Shown here piece after piece: positions 49,916 to 59,970 of a stretch of DNA of 64,000 bases. Both the position numbers and the translations under genes were made by a program. Location of the stretch: positions 124,001 to 188,000 of the forward strand of contig KN805426.1 of assembly GCA_000818945.1 (NCBI GenBank). Direction: 5' to 3'. The notes beneath the pieces are model-generated. The model saw only the letters and a program-made list of their open reading frames with translations, was not told the origin of the DNA and did not search any database. Every line of letters begins with the position of its first letter. Within the stretch, counting starts at the first letter, position 1. Origin of the DNA: Schizochytrium sp. CCTCC M209059. Taxonomy: Eukaryota; Sar; Bigyra; Thraustochytrida; Thraustochytriidae.

Positions 49916-52900
49916 ATGGACGCGATCTCCGGCGTGGCGCTCGTGCTGCAGCTTGCACGAGATGGCGCGGCCCTGCTGGATGATGTCGTCGCATGCAAAC
50001 GAAAGGCGGCACACCTCCAAGCTGTACTCACGAGGTTGGCGGCGCACCTCGAGCAGCTGCGCGAGGCGGATATCAACGTGACACAAATTGAAGCGGCACT
50101 GCGCGACGTCCTCGACCTCCTGAGGCCGTACTTTGGCGACAATGCTCGTCGCGCGAGCGCGAGAGGTAATCTTGCCGCAAGAGCGCGTTTTCTCTTTCAT
50201 GTCAACGCTATTCGCCAGTCTCTGCGCGAGGCCGAGCAGCATCTTCAGACGTGTCTCCAACTCTGCCAACTTGACCTTCAGCTTCGGCAGCATCAGGAAA
50301 CGCTGCAAGCCCAGGATGACGCCGTGGCACTTGGAGAAGACGCGCACGACGATGAAGATGCACGGAACGACCTAATCCGTGCGCTCAAAGCACTGCACGA
50401 GCGTGGTCTCCTCGACGACGATCCAGAAGAAGTCGTTTCTTTTCTCCAGGAAAACCCAGACGTGAATATCGGCGCGGTAATCGAAGCACGCAGGCTAGGT
50501 ACGCGCCATCAGCGTCAGGCGCTAGATCGTCTAACCGTCAATCTCATCAACGCCGAAGAAGCCGAGGCCGCCTCGCTCCCAAGTGAGCAGGTGAACATCT
50601 CGACTCCTCGGCAGGTTCTTCTTCAAGCCGTAGCAGATCGGATTCTTTCTGCTGTCACGTATCATTCTGACAGCAACGCAGAGATCCTCAGCCAAGAGCT
50701 GGAAGTCGGCAAGGAGATCGTGGCGGCCATGCGCGCACATCCCGCAAGCGAACAAGTGCAAAAAAATGCATGCGGGGCTATTTGGAAACTCGCAGTTAAC
50801 GCCCGCAACGAGGAGATCCTTGGCCAAGAGCTCAAGGTCGGCAAGGAGATTGTCGCGGCTATGCGCGCACATTCCGCAACCGAACAAGTGCAGGAAAATG
50901 CATGCGGGGCTATAGCGAATCTTGCAGTTAATGCCCGCAACACGGAGATCCTTGGCCAACAGCTCGAAGTCGGCAAGGAGATCGTGGCGGCCATGCGCGC
51001 ACATCCCGCAAGCGAACAAGTACAGACAAATGCATGCGGGGCTATTTGGAAACTCGCAGTTAACGCCCGCAACGAGGAGATCCTTGGCCAAGAGCTCAAG
51101 GTCGGCAAGGAGATTGTCGCGGCTATGCGCGCACATTCCGCAACCGAACAAGTGCAGGAAAATGCATGCGGGGCTATAGCGAATCTTGCAGTTAATGCCC
51201 GCAACACGGAGATCCTTGGCCAACAGCTCGAAGTCGGCAAGGAGATCGTGGCGGCCATGCGCGCACATCCCGCAAGCGAACAAGTACAGACAAATGCATG
51301 CGGGGCTATTTGGAAACTCGCAGTTAACGCCCGCAACGAGGAGATCCTTGGCCAAGAGCTCAAGGTCGGCAAGGAGATTGTCGCGGCTATGCGCGCACAT
51401 TCCGCAACCGAACAAGTGCAGGAAAATGCATGCGGGGCTATAGCGAATCTTGCAGTTAATGCCCGCAACACGGAGATCCTTGGCCAACAGCTCGAAGTCG
51501 GCAAGGAGATCGTGGCGGCCATGCGCGCACATTCCGCAAGCGAACAAGTGCAGGAATACGCGTGCTGGGCTACTTGGAACCTCGCAGTTAACGACCGCAA
51601 CAAGGAGATCCTTGGCCAAGAGCTAGAAGTCGGCAAGGAGATCGTGGCGGTCATGCGCGCACATTCCGCAAGCGAACAAGTGCAGAGATATGCATGCGGG
51701 GCTATTTGGAATCTCGCAGTTAACGCCCGCAATGCGGAGATCCTTGGCCAAGAGCTCGATGTCGGCAAGGAGATCGTGGCGGCCATGCGCGCACATTCCG
51801 CAAGCGAACAAGTGCAGGAATACGCGTGCTGGGCTACTTGGAACCTCGCAGTTAACGACCGCAACAAGGAGATCCTTGGCCAAGAGCTAGAAGTCGGCAA
51901 GGAGATCGTGGCGGTCATGCGCGCACATTCCGCAAGCGAACAAGTGCAGAGATATGCATGCGGGGCTATTTGGAATCTCGCAGTTAACGCCCGCAATGCG
52001 GAGATCCTTGGCCAAGAGCTCGATGTCGGCAAGGAGATCGTGGCGGCCATGCGCGCACATTCCGCAAGCGAACAAGTGCAGGAATACGCGTGCTGGGCTA
52101 CTTGGAACCTCGCAGTTAACGACCGCAACAAGGAGATCCTTGGCCAAGAGCTAGAAGTCGGCAAGGAGATCGTGGCGGTCATGCGCGCACATTCCGCAAG
52201 CGAACAAGTGCAGGAAAATACATGCGGGGCTGTTTGGATTCTCGCAGTCAACGCACGCAACAAGGAGATCCTTGGCCAAGAGCTCGAAGTCGGCAAGGAG
52301 ATCGTGGCGGCCATGCGCGCACATCCCGCAAGCGAACAAGTGCAAAATAATGCATGTGGGGCTACTTGGAACCTCGCAGTTAACGCTCGCAACGCGGAGA
52401 TCCTCGGCCAACAGCTCGAAGTCGGCAAGGAGATCGTGACGGCCATGCGCGCACATCCCGCAAGCGAACAAGTGCAAAAAAATGCGTGCTGGGCTATTTG
52501 GAATCTCACAGTTAACGACCGCAACAAGGATATCCTTGGTCAAGAGCTCAAGGTCGGCAAGGAGATCGTGGCGGCCATGCGCGCACATTCCGCAAGCGAA
52601 CAAGTGCAGAGATGTGCATGCGGAGCTATTGCGAATCTCGCAGTCAACGCCCGCAACGCGGAGATCCTTGGCCAACAGCTCGAAGTCGGCAAGAAGATCG
52701 TGGCGGCCAAGCGCGCACATCCCGCAAGCGAACAAGTGCAGAGATATGCGTGCTGGGCTCTTTGGAACCTCTCAGTTAACGACCGCAACAAGGAGATCCT
52801 TGGCCAAGAGCTNNNNNNNNNNNNNNNNNNNNNNNNNNNNNNNNNNNNNNNNNNNNNNNNNNNNNNNNNNNNNNNNNNNNNNNNNNNNNNNNNNNNNNNN

Positions 52901-55900
52901 NNNNNNNNNNCTATTTGGAACCTCGCAGCCGACGTCCGCAACAAGGAGATCCTTGGCCAAGAGCTCGAAGTCGGCAAAGAGATCGTGGCAGCCATGCGCG
53001 CACATTCCGCAAGCGAACAAGTACAGAAAAATGCATGCGGGGCTATTTGGAAACTCGCAGTTAATGCCCGCAACGCGGAGATCCTTGGCCAACAGCTCGA
53101 AGTCGGCAAGAAGATCGTGGCGGCCAAGCGCGCACATCCCGCAAGCGAACAAGTGCAGAGATATGCGTGCTGGGCTCTTTGGAACCTCTCAGTTAACGAC
53201 CGCAACAAGGAGATCCTTGGCCAAGAGCTCCGAGTCGGCAAGGAGATTGTGGCAGCCATGCGCGCACATTCCGCAAGCGAAGAAGTGCAAAATAATGTAT
53301 GCTGGGCTCTTTGGAACCTCTCAGTTAACGGCCGCAACGCGGAGATCCTTGGCCAAGAGCTCAAGGTCGGCAAGGAGATTGTGGCAGCCATGCGCGCACA
53401 TCAAGCAAGCGAAGAAATGCAAAAAAATGCATGCGGGGCTATTTCGAAACTCGCAGTTAATGCCCGCAACAAGGAGATCCTTGGCCAAGAGCTCGAAGTC
53501 GGCAAGGAGATCGTGGCGGCCATGCGCGCACATCCCGCAAGCGAACAAGTGCAAAAGAATGCATGCGGGGCTATTTCGAAACTCGCGGTTAATGCCCGCA
53601 ACAAGGAGATCCTTGGCCAAGAGCTCGAGGTCGGCAAGGAGATCGTGGCGGCTATGCGCGCACATCCCGCAAGCGAACAAGTGCAAAAAGATGCATTTGG
53701 GGCTATTGCGAATCTCGCAGTCAACGCCCGCAACGCGGAGATCCTTGGCCAAGAGCTCAAAGTTGGCAAGGAGATCGTGGCGGCCATGCGCGCACATCCC
53801 GTAAGCGAACAAGTGCAGGAAAATGCATGCTGGGCTATTTGGAACCTCGCAGTTAACGACCGCAACAAGAAGATCCTTGGCCAAGAGCTGGAAGTCGGCA
53901 AGGAGATTGTGGCGGCCATGCGCGCACATCAAGCAAGCAAACAAGTGCAAAACAATGCGTGCTGGGCAATTTGGAATCTCGCATATAACGCACGCAACAA
54001 GGAGATCCTTGGCCAAGAGCTCGAAGTCGGCAAGGAGATCGTGGCAGCCATGCGCGCACATTCCGCAAGCGAACAAGTGCAAGAAAATGCATGCGGGGCT
54101 ATTTGGAAACTCGCAGTGAATGCCCGCAACGCGAAGATCCTTGGCCAAGATCTAAAGGTTGGCAAGGAGATCGTGGCGGCCATGCGCGCACATCAAGCAA
54201 GCAAACAAGTGCAAAAAAATGTATGCGGGGCTATTGCGAATCTCTCAGTCAACGCCCGCAACGCGGAGATCCTTGGCCAAAAGCTCGAAGTCGGCAAGGG
54301 GATCGTGGCGGCCATGCGCGCACATCCCGCAAGCGAACAAGTGCAGAGATATGCGTGCTGGGCTATTTGGAACCTCTCAGTTAACGACCGCAACAAGGAG
54401 ATCCTTGGCCAAGAGCTCGAAGTCGGCAAGGAGATCGTGGCGGCCATGCGCGCACACTCCGCAAGCGAACAAGTGCAGAGATATGCGTGCTGGGCTATTT
54501 GGAACCTCGCAGTCAACGACCGCAACAAGGAGATCCTTGGCCAAGAGCTCGAAGTCGGCAAGGAGATCGTGGCGGCCATGCGCGCACATCCCGCAAGCGA
54601 ACAAGTGCAAAAGAATGCATGCGGGGCTATTTCGAAACTCGCGGTTAATGCCCGCAACAAGGAGATCCTTGGCCAAGAGCTCGAGGTCGGCAAGGAGATC
54701 GTGGCGGCTATGCGCGCACATCCCGCAAGCGAACAAGTGCAAAAATATGCGTGCTGGGCTATTTGGAACCTCGCAGTCAACGACCGCAACGCGGAGATCC
54801 TTGGCCAAGAGCTCAAGGTCGGCAAGGAGATTGTGGCAGCCATGCGCGCATATCATGCAAGCGAAGAAGTGCAAAATAATGCATGCGGGGCTATTGCGAA
54901 TCTCGCATACAACGCCCGCAACAAGAAGATCCTTGGCCAAGAGCTCGAAGTCGGCACGGAGATCGTGGCGGCCATGCGCGCACATTCCGGAAGCGAACAA
55001 GTGCAGGAAAACGCATGCTGGGCTATTGCGAATCTCGCATCAAACAACGCCCGCAACAAGGATATCCTTGGCCAAGTGCTCCAGGTTGGCAGGGAGATCG
55101 TGGCGGCCATGCGCGCACATCCCGCAAGCGACCAAGTGCAAATTAATGCATGCGGGGCTATTGCGAATCTCGCATACAACGCACGCAACGCGGAGATCCT
55201 TGGCCAAGAGCTCGAAGTCGGCAAGAAGATCGTGGCGGCCATGCGCGCACATCCCGCAAGCAAACAAGTGCAAAAATATGCGTGCTGGGCTATTTGGAAA
55301 CTCGCAGTTAACGACCGCAACGCGGAGATCTTTGGCCAAGATCTCAAGGTCGGCAAGGAGATCGTGGCGGCTATGCGCGCACATTCCGGAAGCGAACAAG
55401 TGCAGGAAAATGCATGCCGGGCTATTGCGAATCTCGCAGTCAACGACCGCAACAAGAAGATCCTTGGCCAAGAGCTGGAAGTCGGCAAGGAGATCGTGGC
55501 GGCCATGCGCGCACATCCCGGAAGCGAACAAGTGCAGAGATATGCGTGCTGGGCTATTTGGAACCTCGCAGTCAACGACCGCAACAAGGAGATCCTTTGC
55601 CAAGAGCTCGAAGTCGGCAAGGAGATTGTGGCGGTCATGCGCGCACATTCCGCAAGCGAACAAGTGCAAAAAAATGCGTGCTGGGCTATTTGGAACCTCG
55701 CAGCCGACGCCCGCAACAAGGTGATCCTTGGCCAAGATCTCAAGGTCGGCAAGAAGATCGTGGCGGCCATGCGCGCACATCAAGCAAGCGAACAAGTGCA
55801 GAGATATGCATGCGGAGCTATTGCGAATCTCGCAGTCAACGCCCGCAACGCGGAGATCCTTGGCCAACAGCTCGAAGTCGGCAAGAAGATCGTGGCGGCC

Positions 55901-58219
55901 ATGCGCGCACATTCCGCAAGCGAACAAGTACAGACAAATGCATGCGGGGCTATTTGGAAACTCGCAGTTAACGACCGCAATGCGGAGATCTTTGGCCAAG
56001 AGCTCGAAGTCGGCAAGGAGATCGTGGCAGCCATGCGCGCACATTCCGCAAGCGAACAAGTGCAAGGAAATGCATGCGGGGCTATTTGGAAACTCGCAGT
56101 TAACGACCGCAATGCGGAGATCCTTGGCCAACAGCTCGAAGTCGGCAAGGAGATCGTGGCGGCCATGCGCGCACATCAAGCAAGCGAACAAGTGCAAAAA
56201 TATGCGTGCGGGGCTATTTGGAACCTCGCAGTCAACGACCGCAACAAGGAGATCCTTGGTCAAGAGCTCAAGGTCGGCAAGGAGATCGTGGCGGCTATGT
56301 GCGCACATTCCGCAAGCGAACAAGTGCAGGAAAGTGCATGCTGGGCTATTGCGAGTCTCGCATACAACGCCCGCAACAAGAAGATCCTTGGCCAAGAGCT
56401 CGAAGTTGGCAAGGAGATCGTGGCGGCCATGCGCGCACATCTGGCAAGCGAACAAGTGCAAAAAAATGCATGCGGGGCTATTTGGAATCTCGCAGTTAAC
56501 GCCCGCAATGCGGAGATCCTTGGCCAAGAGCTCAAGGTCGGCAAGGAGATCGTGGCGGCCATGCGCGCACATCCCACAAGCGAAGAAGTGCAGACACGAA
56601 CATGTAGGGCTATACAAAATCTCGCAGCCGACGCCCGCAACAAGGAGATCCTTGGCCAAGAGCTCGAGGTCGGAAAGGAGATCGTGGCGGCCATGCGCGC
56701 ACACCCCGCAAGCGAAGAAGTGCAGAGTTACGCATGCGGGGCTATAAAAAATCTCGCAGCTAACAACGACCGCAACAAGGAGATCCTTGTTCAAGAGCTC
56801 GAGGTCGGCAAGGAGATCGAGGCGGCCATGCGCGCACATCCAGCAAGCGAAGAAGTGCAGGCACGAACATGCAGTGCTATTCAAAATCTCACAGCCAACG
56901 CCCGCAATGCGGAGATCCTTGGCCAAGAGCTCAAGGTCGGCAAGGAGATCGTGGCGGCCATGCGCGCACATCCCACAAGCGAAGAAGTGCAGACACGAAC
57001 ATGTAGGGCTATACAAAATCTCGCAGCCGACGCCCGCAACAAGGAGATCCTTGGCCAAGAGCTCGAGGTCGGAAAGGAGATCGTGGCGGCCATGCGCGCA
57101 CACCCCGCAAGCGAAGAAGTGCAGAGTTACGCATGCGGGGCTATAAAAAATCTCGCAGCTAACAACGACCGCAACAAGGAGATCCTTGTTCAAGAGCTCG
57201 AGGTCGGCAAGGAGATCGAGGCGGCCATGCGCGCACATCCAGCAAGCGAAGAAGTGCAGGCACGAACATGCAGTGCTATTCAAAATCTCACAGCCAACGC
57301 CCGCAATGCGGAGATCCTTGGCCAAGAGCTCAAGGTCGGCAAGGAGATCGTGGCGGCCATGCGCGCACATCAAGCAAGCGAAGAAGTGCAGGCACGAGCA
57401 TGTCGGACTATTTGGAACCTCGCAGTCAACGCCCGCAACCAGGAAATCCTTGGCCAAGAGCTCGAAGTCGGCAAGGAGATTGTGGCAGCCATGCGCGCAC
57501 ATCCAGCAAGCGAAGAAGTGCAGGCACGAACATGCAGTGCTATTCAAAATCTCACAGCCAACGCCCGCAATGCGGAGATCCTTGGCCAAGAGCTCAAGGT
57601 CGGCAAGGAGATCGTGGCGGCCATGTGCGCACATTCCGCAAGCGAACAAGTGCAGGAAAGTGCATGCTGGGCTATTGCGAGTCTCGCATACAACGCCCGC
57701 AACAAGAAGATCCTTGGCCAAGAGCTCGAAGTTGGCAAGGAGATCGTGGCGGCCATGCGCGCACATCCCACAAGCGAAGAAGTGCAGACACGAACATGTA
57801 GGGCTATACAAAATCTCGCAGCCGACGCCCGCAACAAGGAGATCCTTGGCCAAGAGCTCGAGGTCGGAAAGGAGATCGTGGCGGCCATGCGCGCACACCC
57901 CGCAAGCGAAGAAGTGCAGAGTTACGCATGCGGGGCTATAAAAAATCTCGCAGCTAACAACGACCGCAACAAGGAGATCCTTGTTCAAGAGCTCGAGGTC
58001 GGCAAGGAGATCGAGGCGGCCATGCGCGCACATCCAGCAAGCGAAGAAGTGCAGAGACGAGCATGCGCGGCTATTAAAAATCTCGCATTCAATTCCAATG
58101 TTCAAAATATCCTTGTAGCGCAAGGCGCTTTAAGAGCCGTCAAGCGAACTCGCGAGCGCTTTCTATCACTCCCCGCTGCCAAAAGAGCAAGATCAAAATT
58201 ACGTGGGGGCTTCTCCTGA
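49916..58219 (+). CDS. Giant ARM-repeat protein with MLKL/HeLo-like N-terminal bundle
   Basis: 2767 codons as assembled, one exon, with a 98-N gap inside. Residues 1-145 form a predicted four-helix bundle: GVALVLQLARDGAALLDDVV, then a Lys/Arg-rich second helix, LRDVLDLLRPYF, and a long last helix starting FLFHVNAIRQSLREAEQHL. This pattern resembles the N-terminal domain of MLKL and fungal HeLo-type proteins (my inference from pattern). A linker follows to about 255. Then come about 56 repeats of 44 residues with the core EILGQELEVGKEIVAAMRAH, a variable segment, and ACGAIWNLAVNARN. This is an armadillo/Vac8-like unit. Variation is confined to a few positions, mostly after EQVQ and around the Trp. 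The end is a short basic tail. No kinase, NACHT or TIR domain is present. Function unknown; a recognition receptor or scaffold is possible. Confidence 0.9.
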   Translation: MDAISGVALVLQLARDGAALLDDVVACKRKAAHLQAVLTRLAAHLEQLREADINVTQIEAALRDVLDLLRPYFGDNARRASARGNLAARARFLFHVNAIRQSLREAEQHLQTCLQLCQLDLQLRQHQETLQAQDDAVALGEDAHDDEDARNDLIRALKALHERGLLDDDPEEVVSFLQENPDVNIGAVIEARRLGTRHQRQALDRLTVNLINAEEAEAASLPSEQVNISTPRQVLLQAVADRILSAVTYHSDSNAEILSQELEVGKEIVAAMRAHPASEQVQKNACGAIWKLAVNARNEEILGQELKVGKEIVAAMRAHSATEQVQENACGAIANLAVNARNTEILGQQLEVGKEIVAAMRAHPASEQVQTNACGAIWKLAVNARNEEILGQELKVGKEIVAAMRAHSATEQVQENACGAIANLAVNARNTEILGQQLEVGKEIVAAMRAHPASEQVQTNACGAIWKLAVNARNEEILGQELKVGKEIVAAMRAHSATEQVQENACGAIANLAVNARNTEILGQQLEVGKEIVAAMRAHSASEQVQEYACWATWNLAVNDRNKEILGQELEVGKEIVAVMRAHSASEQVQRYACGAIWNLAVNARNAEILGQELDVGKEIVAAMRAHSASEQVQEYACWATWNLAVNDRNKEILGQELEVGKEIVAVMRAHSASEQVQRYACGAIWNLAVNARNAEILGQELDVGKEIVAAMRAHSASEQVQEYACWATWNLAVNDRNKEILGQELEVGKEIVAVMRAHSASEQVQENTCGAVWILAVNARNKEILGQELEVGKEIVAAMRAHPASEQVQNNACGATWNLAVNARNAEILGQQLEVGKEIVTAMRAHPASEQVQKNACWAIWNLTVNDRNKDILGQELKVGKEIVAAMRAHSASEQVQRCACGAIANLAVNARNAEILGQQLEVGKKIVAAKRAHPASEQVQRYACWALWNLSVNDRNKEILGQEXXXXXXXXXXXXXXXXXXXXXXXXXXXXXXXXXXIWNLAADVRNKEILGQELEVGKEIVAAMRAHSASEQVQKNACGAIWKLAVNARNAEILGQQLEVGKKIVAAKRAHPASEQVQRYACWALWNLSVNDRNKEILGQELRVGKEIVAAMRAHSASEEVQNNVCWALWNLSVNGRNAEILGQELKVGKEIVAAMRAHQASEEMQKNACGAISKLAVNARNKEILGQELEVGKEIVAAMRAHPASEQVQKNACGAISKLAVNARNKEILGQELEVGKEIVAAMRAHPASEQVQKDAFGAIANLAVNARNAEILGQELKVGKEIVAAMRAHPVSEQVQENACWAIWNLAVNDRNKKILGQELEVGKEIVAAMRAHQASKQVQNNACWAIWNLAYNARNKEILGQELEVGKEIVAAMRAHSASEQVQENACGAIWKLAVNARNAKILGQDLKVGKEIVAAMRAHQASKQVQKNVCGAIANLSVNARNAEILGQKLEVGKGIVAAMRAHPASEQVQRYACWAIWNLSVNDRNKEILGQELEVGKEIVAAMRAHSASEQVQRYACWAIWNLAVNDRNKEILGQELEVGKEIVAAMRAHPASEQVQKNACGAISKLAVNARNKEILGQELEVGKEIVAAMRAHPASEQVQKYACWAIWNLAVNDRNAEILGQELKVGKEIVAAMRAYHASEEVQNNACGAIANLAYNARNKKILGQELEVGTEIVAAMRAHSGSEQVQENACWAIANLASNNARNKDILGQVLQVGREIVAAMRAHPASDQVQINACGAIANLAYNARNAEILGQELEVGKKIVAAMRAHPASKQVQKYACWAIWKLAVNDRNAEIFGQDLKVGKEIVAAMRAHSGSEQVQENACRAIANLAVNDRNKKILGQELEVGKEIVAAMRAHPGSEQVQRYACWAIWNLAVNDRNKEILCQELEVGKEIVAVMRAHSASEQVQKNACWAIWNLAADARNKVILGQDLKVGKKIVAAMRAHQASEQVQRYACGAIANLAVNARNAEILGQQLEVGKKIVAAMRAHSASEQVQTNACGAIWKLAVNDRNAEIFGQELEVGKEIVAAMRAHSASEQVQGNACGAIWKLAVNDRNAEILGQQLEVGKEIVAAMRAHQASEQVQKYACGAIWNLAVNDRNKEILGQELKVGKEIVAAMCAHSASEQVQESACWAIASLAYNARNKKILGQELEVGKEIVAAMRAHLASEQVQKNACGAIWNLAVNARNAEILGQELKVGKEIVAAMRAHPTSEEVQTRTCRAIQNLAADARNKEILGQELEVGKEIVAAMRAHPASEEVQSYACGAIKNLAANNDRNKEILVQELEVGKEIEAAMRAHPASEEVQARTCSAIQNLTANARNAEILGQELKVGKEIVAAMRAHPTSEEVQTRTCRAIQNLAADARNKEILGQELEVGKEIVAAMRAHPASEEVQSYACGAIKNLAANNDRNKEILVQELEVGKEIEAAMRAHPASEEVQARTCSAIQNLTANARNAEILGQELKVGKEIVAAMRAHQASEEVQARACRTIWNLAVNARNQEILGQELEVGKEIVAAMRAHPASEEVQARTCSAIQNLTANARNAEILGQELKVGKEIVAAMCAHSASEQVQESACWAIASLAYNARNKKILGQELEVGKEIVAAMRAHPTSEEVQTRTCRAIQNLAADARNKEILGQELEVGKEIVAAMRAHPASEEVQSYACGAIKNLAANNDRNKEILVQELEVGKEIEAAMRAHPASEEVQRRACAAIKNLAFNSNVQNILVAQGALRAVKRTRERFLSLPAAKRARSKLRGGFS
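50680..58095 (+). repeat. 132-bp coding tandem repeat array, about 56 units
   Basis: Each unit encodes one 44-residue ARM repeat; a few have one extra codon (AANND or ASNNA). Larger blocks are nearly identical: a 264-bp block around 50802-51530 in almost three copies, another 264-bp block (landmarks 51555, 51819, 52083) and a 399-bp block (starting about 56573 and 56972, partial third near 57767). Confidence 0.95.
52813..52910. other. Assembly gap inside the repeat array, 98 N
   Basis: The gap keeps the reading frame, but the distance between flanking equivalent bases (153 nt) is not a multiple of the 132-bp unit. The stated gap size is therefore probably wrong and units may be missing. Confidence 1.
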
Positions 58220-58289
58220 TCGATATTAAATTTCTCAGCGCAAAATTAAACGAAGTTATTTTGTTCTCGAGTCTGTAAGCATTGAGGCA

Positions 58290-59910
58290 ACTTCCCGCGT
58301 GCCTGTTTGCGATCAGTCGAGGGATGGGGGCGCGCCGTTGCAGACCTCAACGGCGCTTCCTGCGTCGAAGACGTCAAAGGCGAGGTGGAGCGAACAGCGC
58401 CGCGGAAGCAACCCCCTCGGAAATGAACTCCCAGCGTTCCCCGTCGACGTAAAAGAGGGAGATTGTTGTGTTGGACGTGGCCCTGATCACCCATGTGGGG
58501 GGCCAGCTTGGTCCCAGAGCGCGAGGCGGTGCGTGGGGACCATGTCGGGGACCTGCGGAAGAGCCTGGGTCGAATCACTTTCCTTAGCGCAAAGCGGAAT
58601 CCGCATTGCCAGTTGCCACAGCGCCTGGGGTCGCGCGGCGCTTTGCGGTGAGCACCCGTCCGCTTGCCAAAGTAGGTGAGAAATATCTTGGCGGAACGAA
58701 TCGTGACTTCCTCGCCCGCGCGAAGCGTGAAGGCCGACTGCGGTGAGCGCTGTGGCGTCAAGGTCGTGCACGACGCGGCGGTGGGCGACGGCGTGCTCGC
58801 GCAGGGAGCGCGGGGCAGCTGGGCGATGATGTCGGGCGTGCCGTCTCGCTACTCCACGGGCACTTCGGCGTCGCCGTAAAGCGCGTGGTCGAACATGTCC
58901 TCGACGGCCGCGCACTTGTCCATCTCGTTTTTTTTATAAAAAGGTCGTCAGGATGCCGCGCGGCGTATGACGTGCCGGTCTTGCCGACGTAGAAGTCGTC
59001 GGTGCTTGCCTGCTTCGCGCAGACGACGGTGCCCAACATGACCCCATCCAGACGGTCGCCGAAGTTCGAGTACTCGGCGAGCGCGTAGGACGACCAGGCG
59101 GCGAGCGCCCCGACCACCACAGGCCCACACGCACGCATGGAGCCACTGTGGGGAGAACTCGCTCGCGTTCACGTTCGAGTTTGCCGCCGCAATGACTACG
59201 ATGAGGCCTGCGTCGCTGGCGTCTTGCATGGGCCCGTCCAAGGCCGACTTGCGGCTGGAGATCGAGAGGTTGATGACGGCCGTCTCGTCGACCGTGGCCG
59301 ACCCGGAGGGCGACTGCTGCACCATGACCTAGGCAAGGCCGCCGATGATGTCCGAGGTCGAGCCGCTCGTGCCGACGAGGACGTGCACGGAAACGACGGT
59401 TGCCCCCGGCGCGAGGCCATATCGCACGCCCGCGGCGGTGCCGACCACGCAGGCGCCGTGACTGTTGCTGTCCATGTAAGGCGGGTACTCTGGGTTCGAA
59501 AGCACGCGGCCGTCCTCCTCGTCGCGGTGCGCGCCGCAGTCGATGGCCGAGAAGCCGGCGGTGAGGCGGCCTGCGAACTCGTCGTGAGCCCCCTCGACGC
59601 CGGATTCGAGGACGTGGATCTTGACGCCCGTGCCCCGGTGCGAGGGCTTAAAGTTCCCGGGGCCCGAGTACTGGTCGGCGAACTACTGCATCATGGTGGG
59701 CCGCGTCAAGTAGTCGGCGACCTCGACGAGCTCATCTTGCTGCACGGACGCAACGCACGGGTGTGGCCCAAGCTGCACCTTCACGTAGGCACTTGCCTCT
59801 ACCGGGCTGAAGACGCTCGTAACCTCTTCGCTTGACGCGAATGTAGTTTCTCGGCGAAGAATCTCCTCCAGGGGTTTGCGGCTTTTATCGTGAAGCAGGG
59901 CGACGTCCAT
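58290..59910 (-). pseudogene. Decayed subtilisin-like (S8) serine protease
   Basis: On minus from the ATG at 59910, a propeptide-like piece (VTSVFSPVEASAYVKVQLG) is followed by an S8 catalytic domain. An Asp-box-like segment reads GVKIHVLESGVEGAHDEFAG. The His box is NSHGACVVGTAAG, the oxyanion region VIAAANSNVNASEFSP and the Ser box GKTGTSYAARH. Two TAG codons interrupt the frame (59683-59685 and about 59326-59328). The second falls where relatives usually have Trp, consistent with a TGG to TAG change. A frameshift lies near 59135, and another TAG occurs about 25 codons after the Ser box. The expected Asp in the first box reads Glu. The remaining part to 58290 is open in pieces only. It is closest to proteinase K-type enzymes by motif spacing. 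I read it as non-functional. Confidence 0.75.
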
Positions 59911-59970
59911 CGCGGCGTCGACCGTGGAAAAGTTTTTCGCAGCGGCGGCTGCGCTGTCGGACCTGGCGAC

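Noticed and set aside
50662..52527. 621-codon minus-strand repeat frame
   Set aside because: The same shadow effect of the homogenised repeat; no independent start or domain.
50680..58095. CRISPR-like regular array
   Set aside because: The 132-bp periodic repeats are continuous coding sequence with no unique spacers.
55040..58123. 1027-codon minus-strand frame opposite the ARM array
   Set aside because: It arises because the 132-bp unit lacks stops in this antisense frame and is repeated. Composition mirrors the plus-strand gene, and Cys/His periodicity is an artefact.
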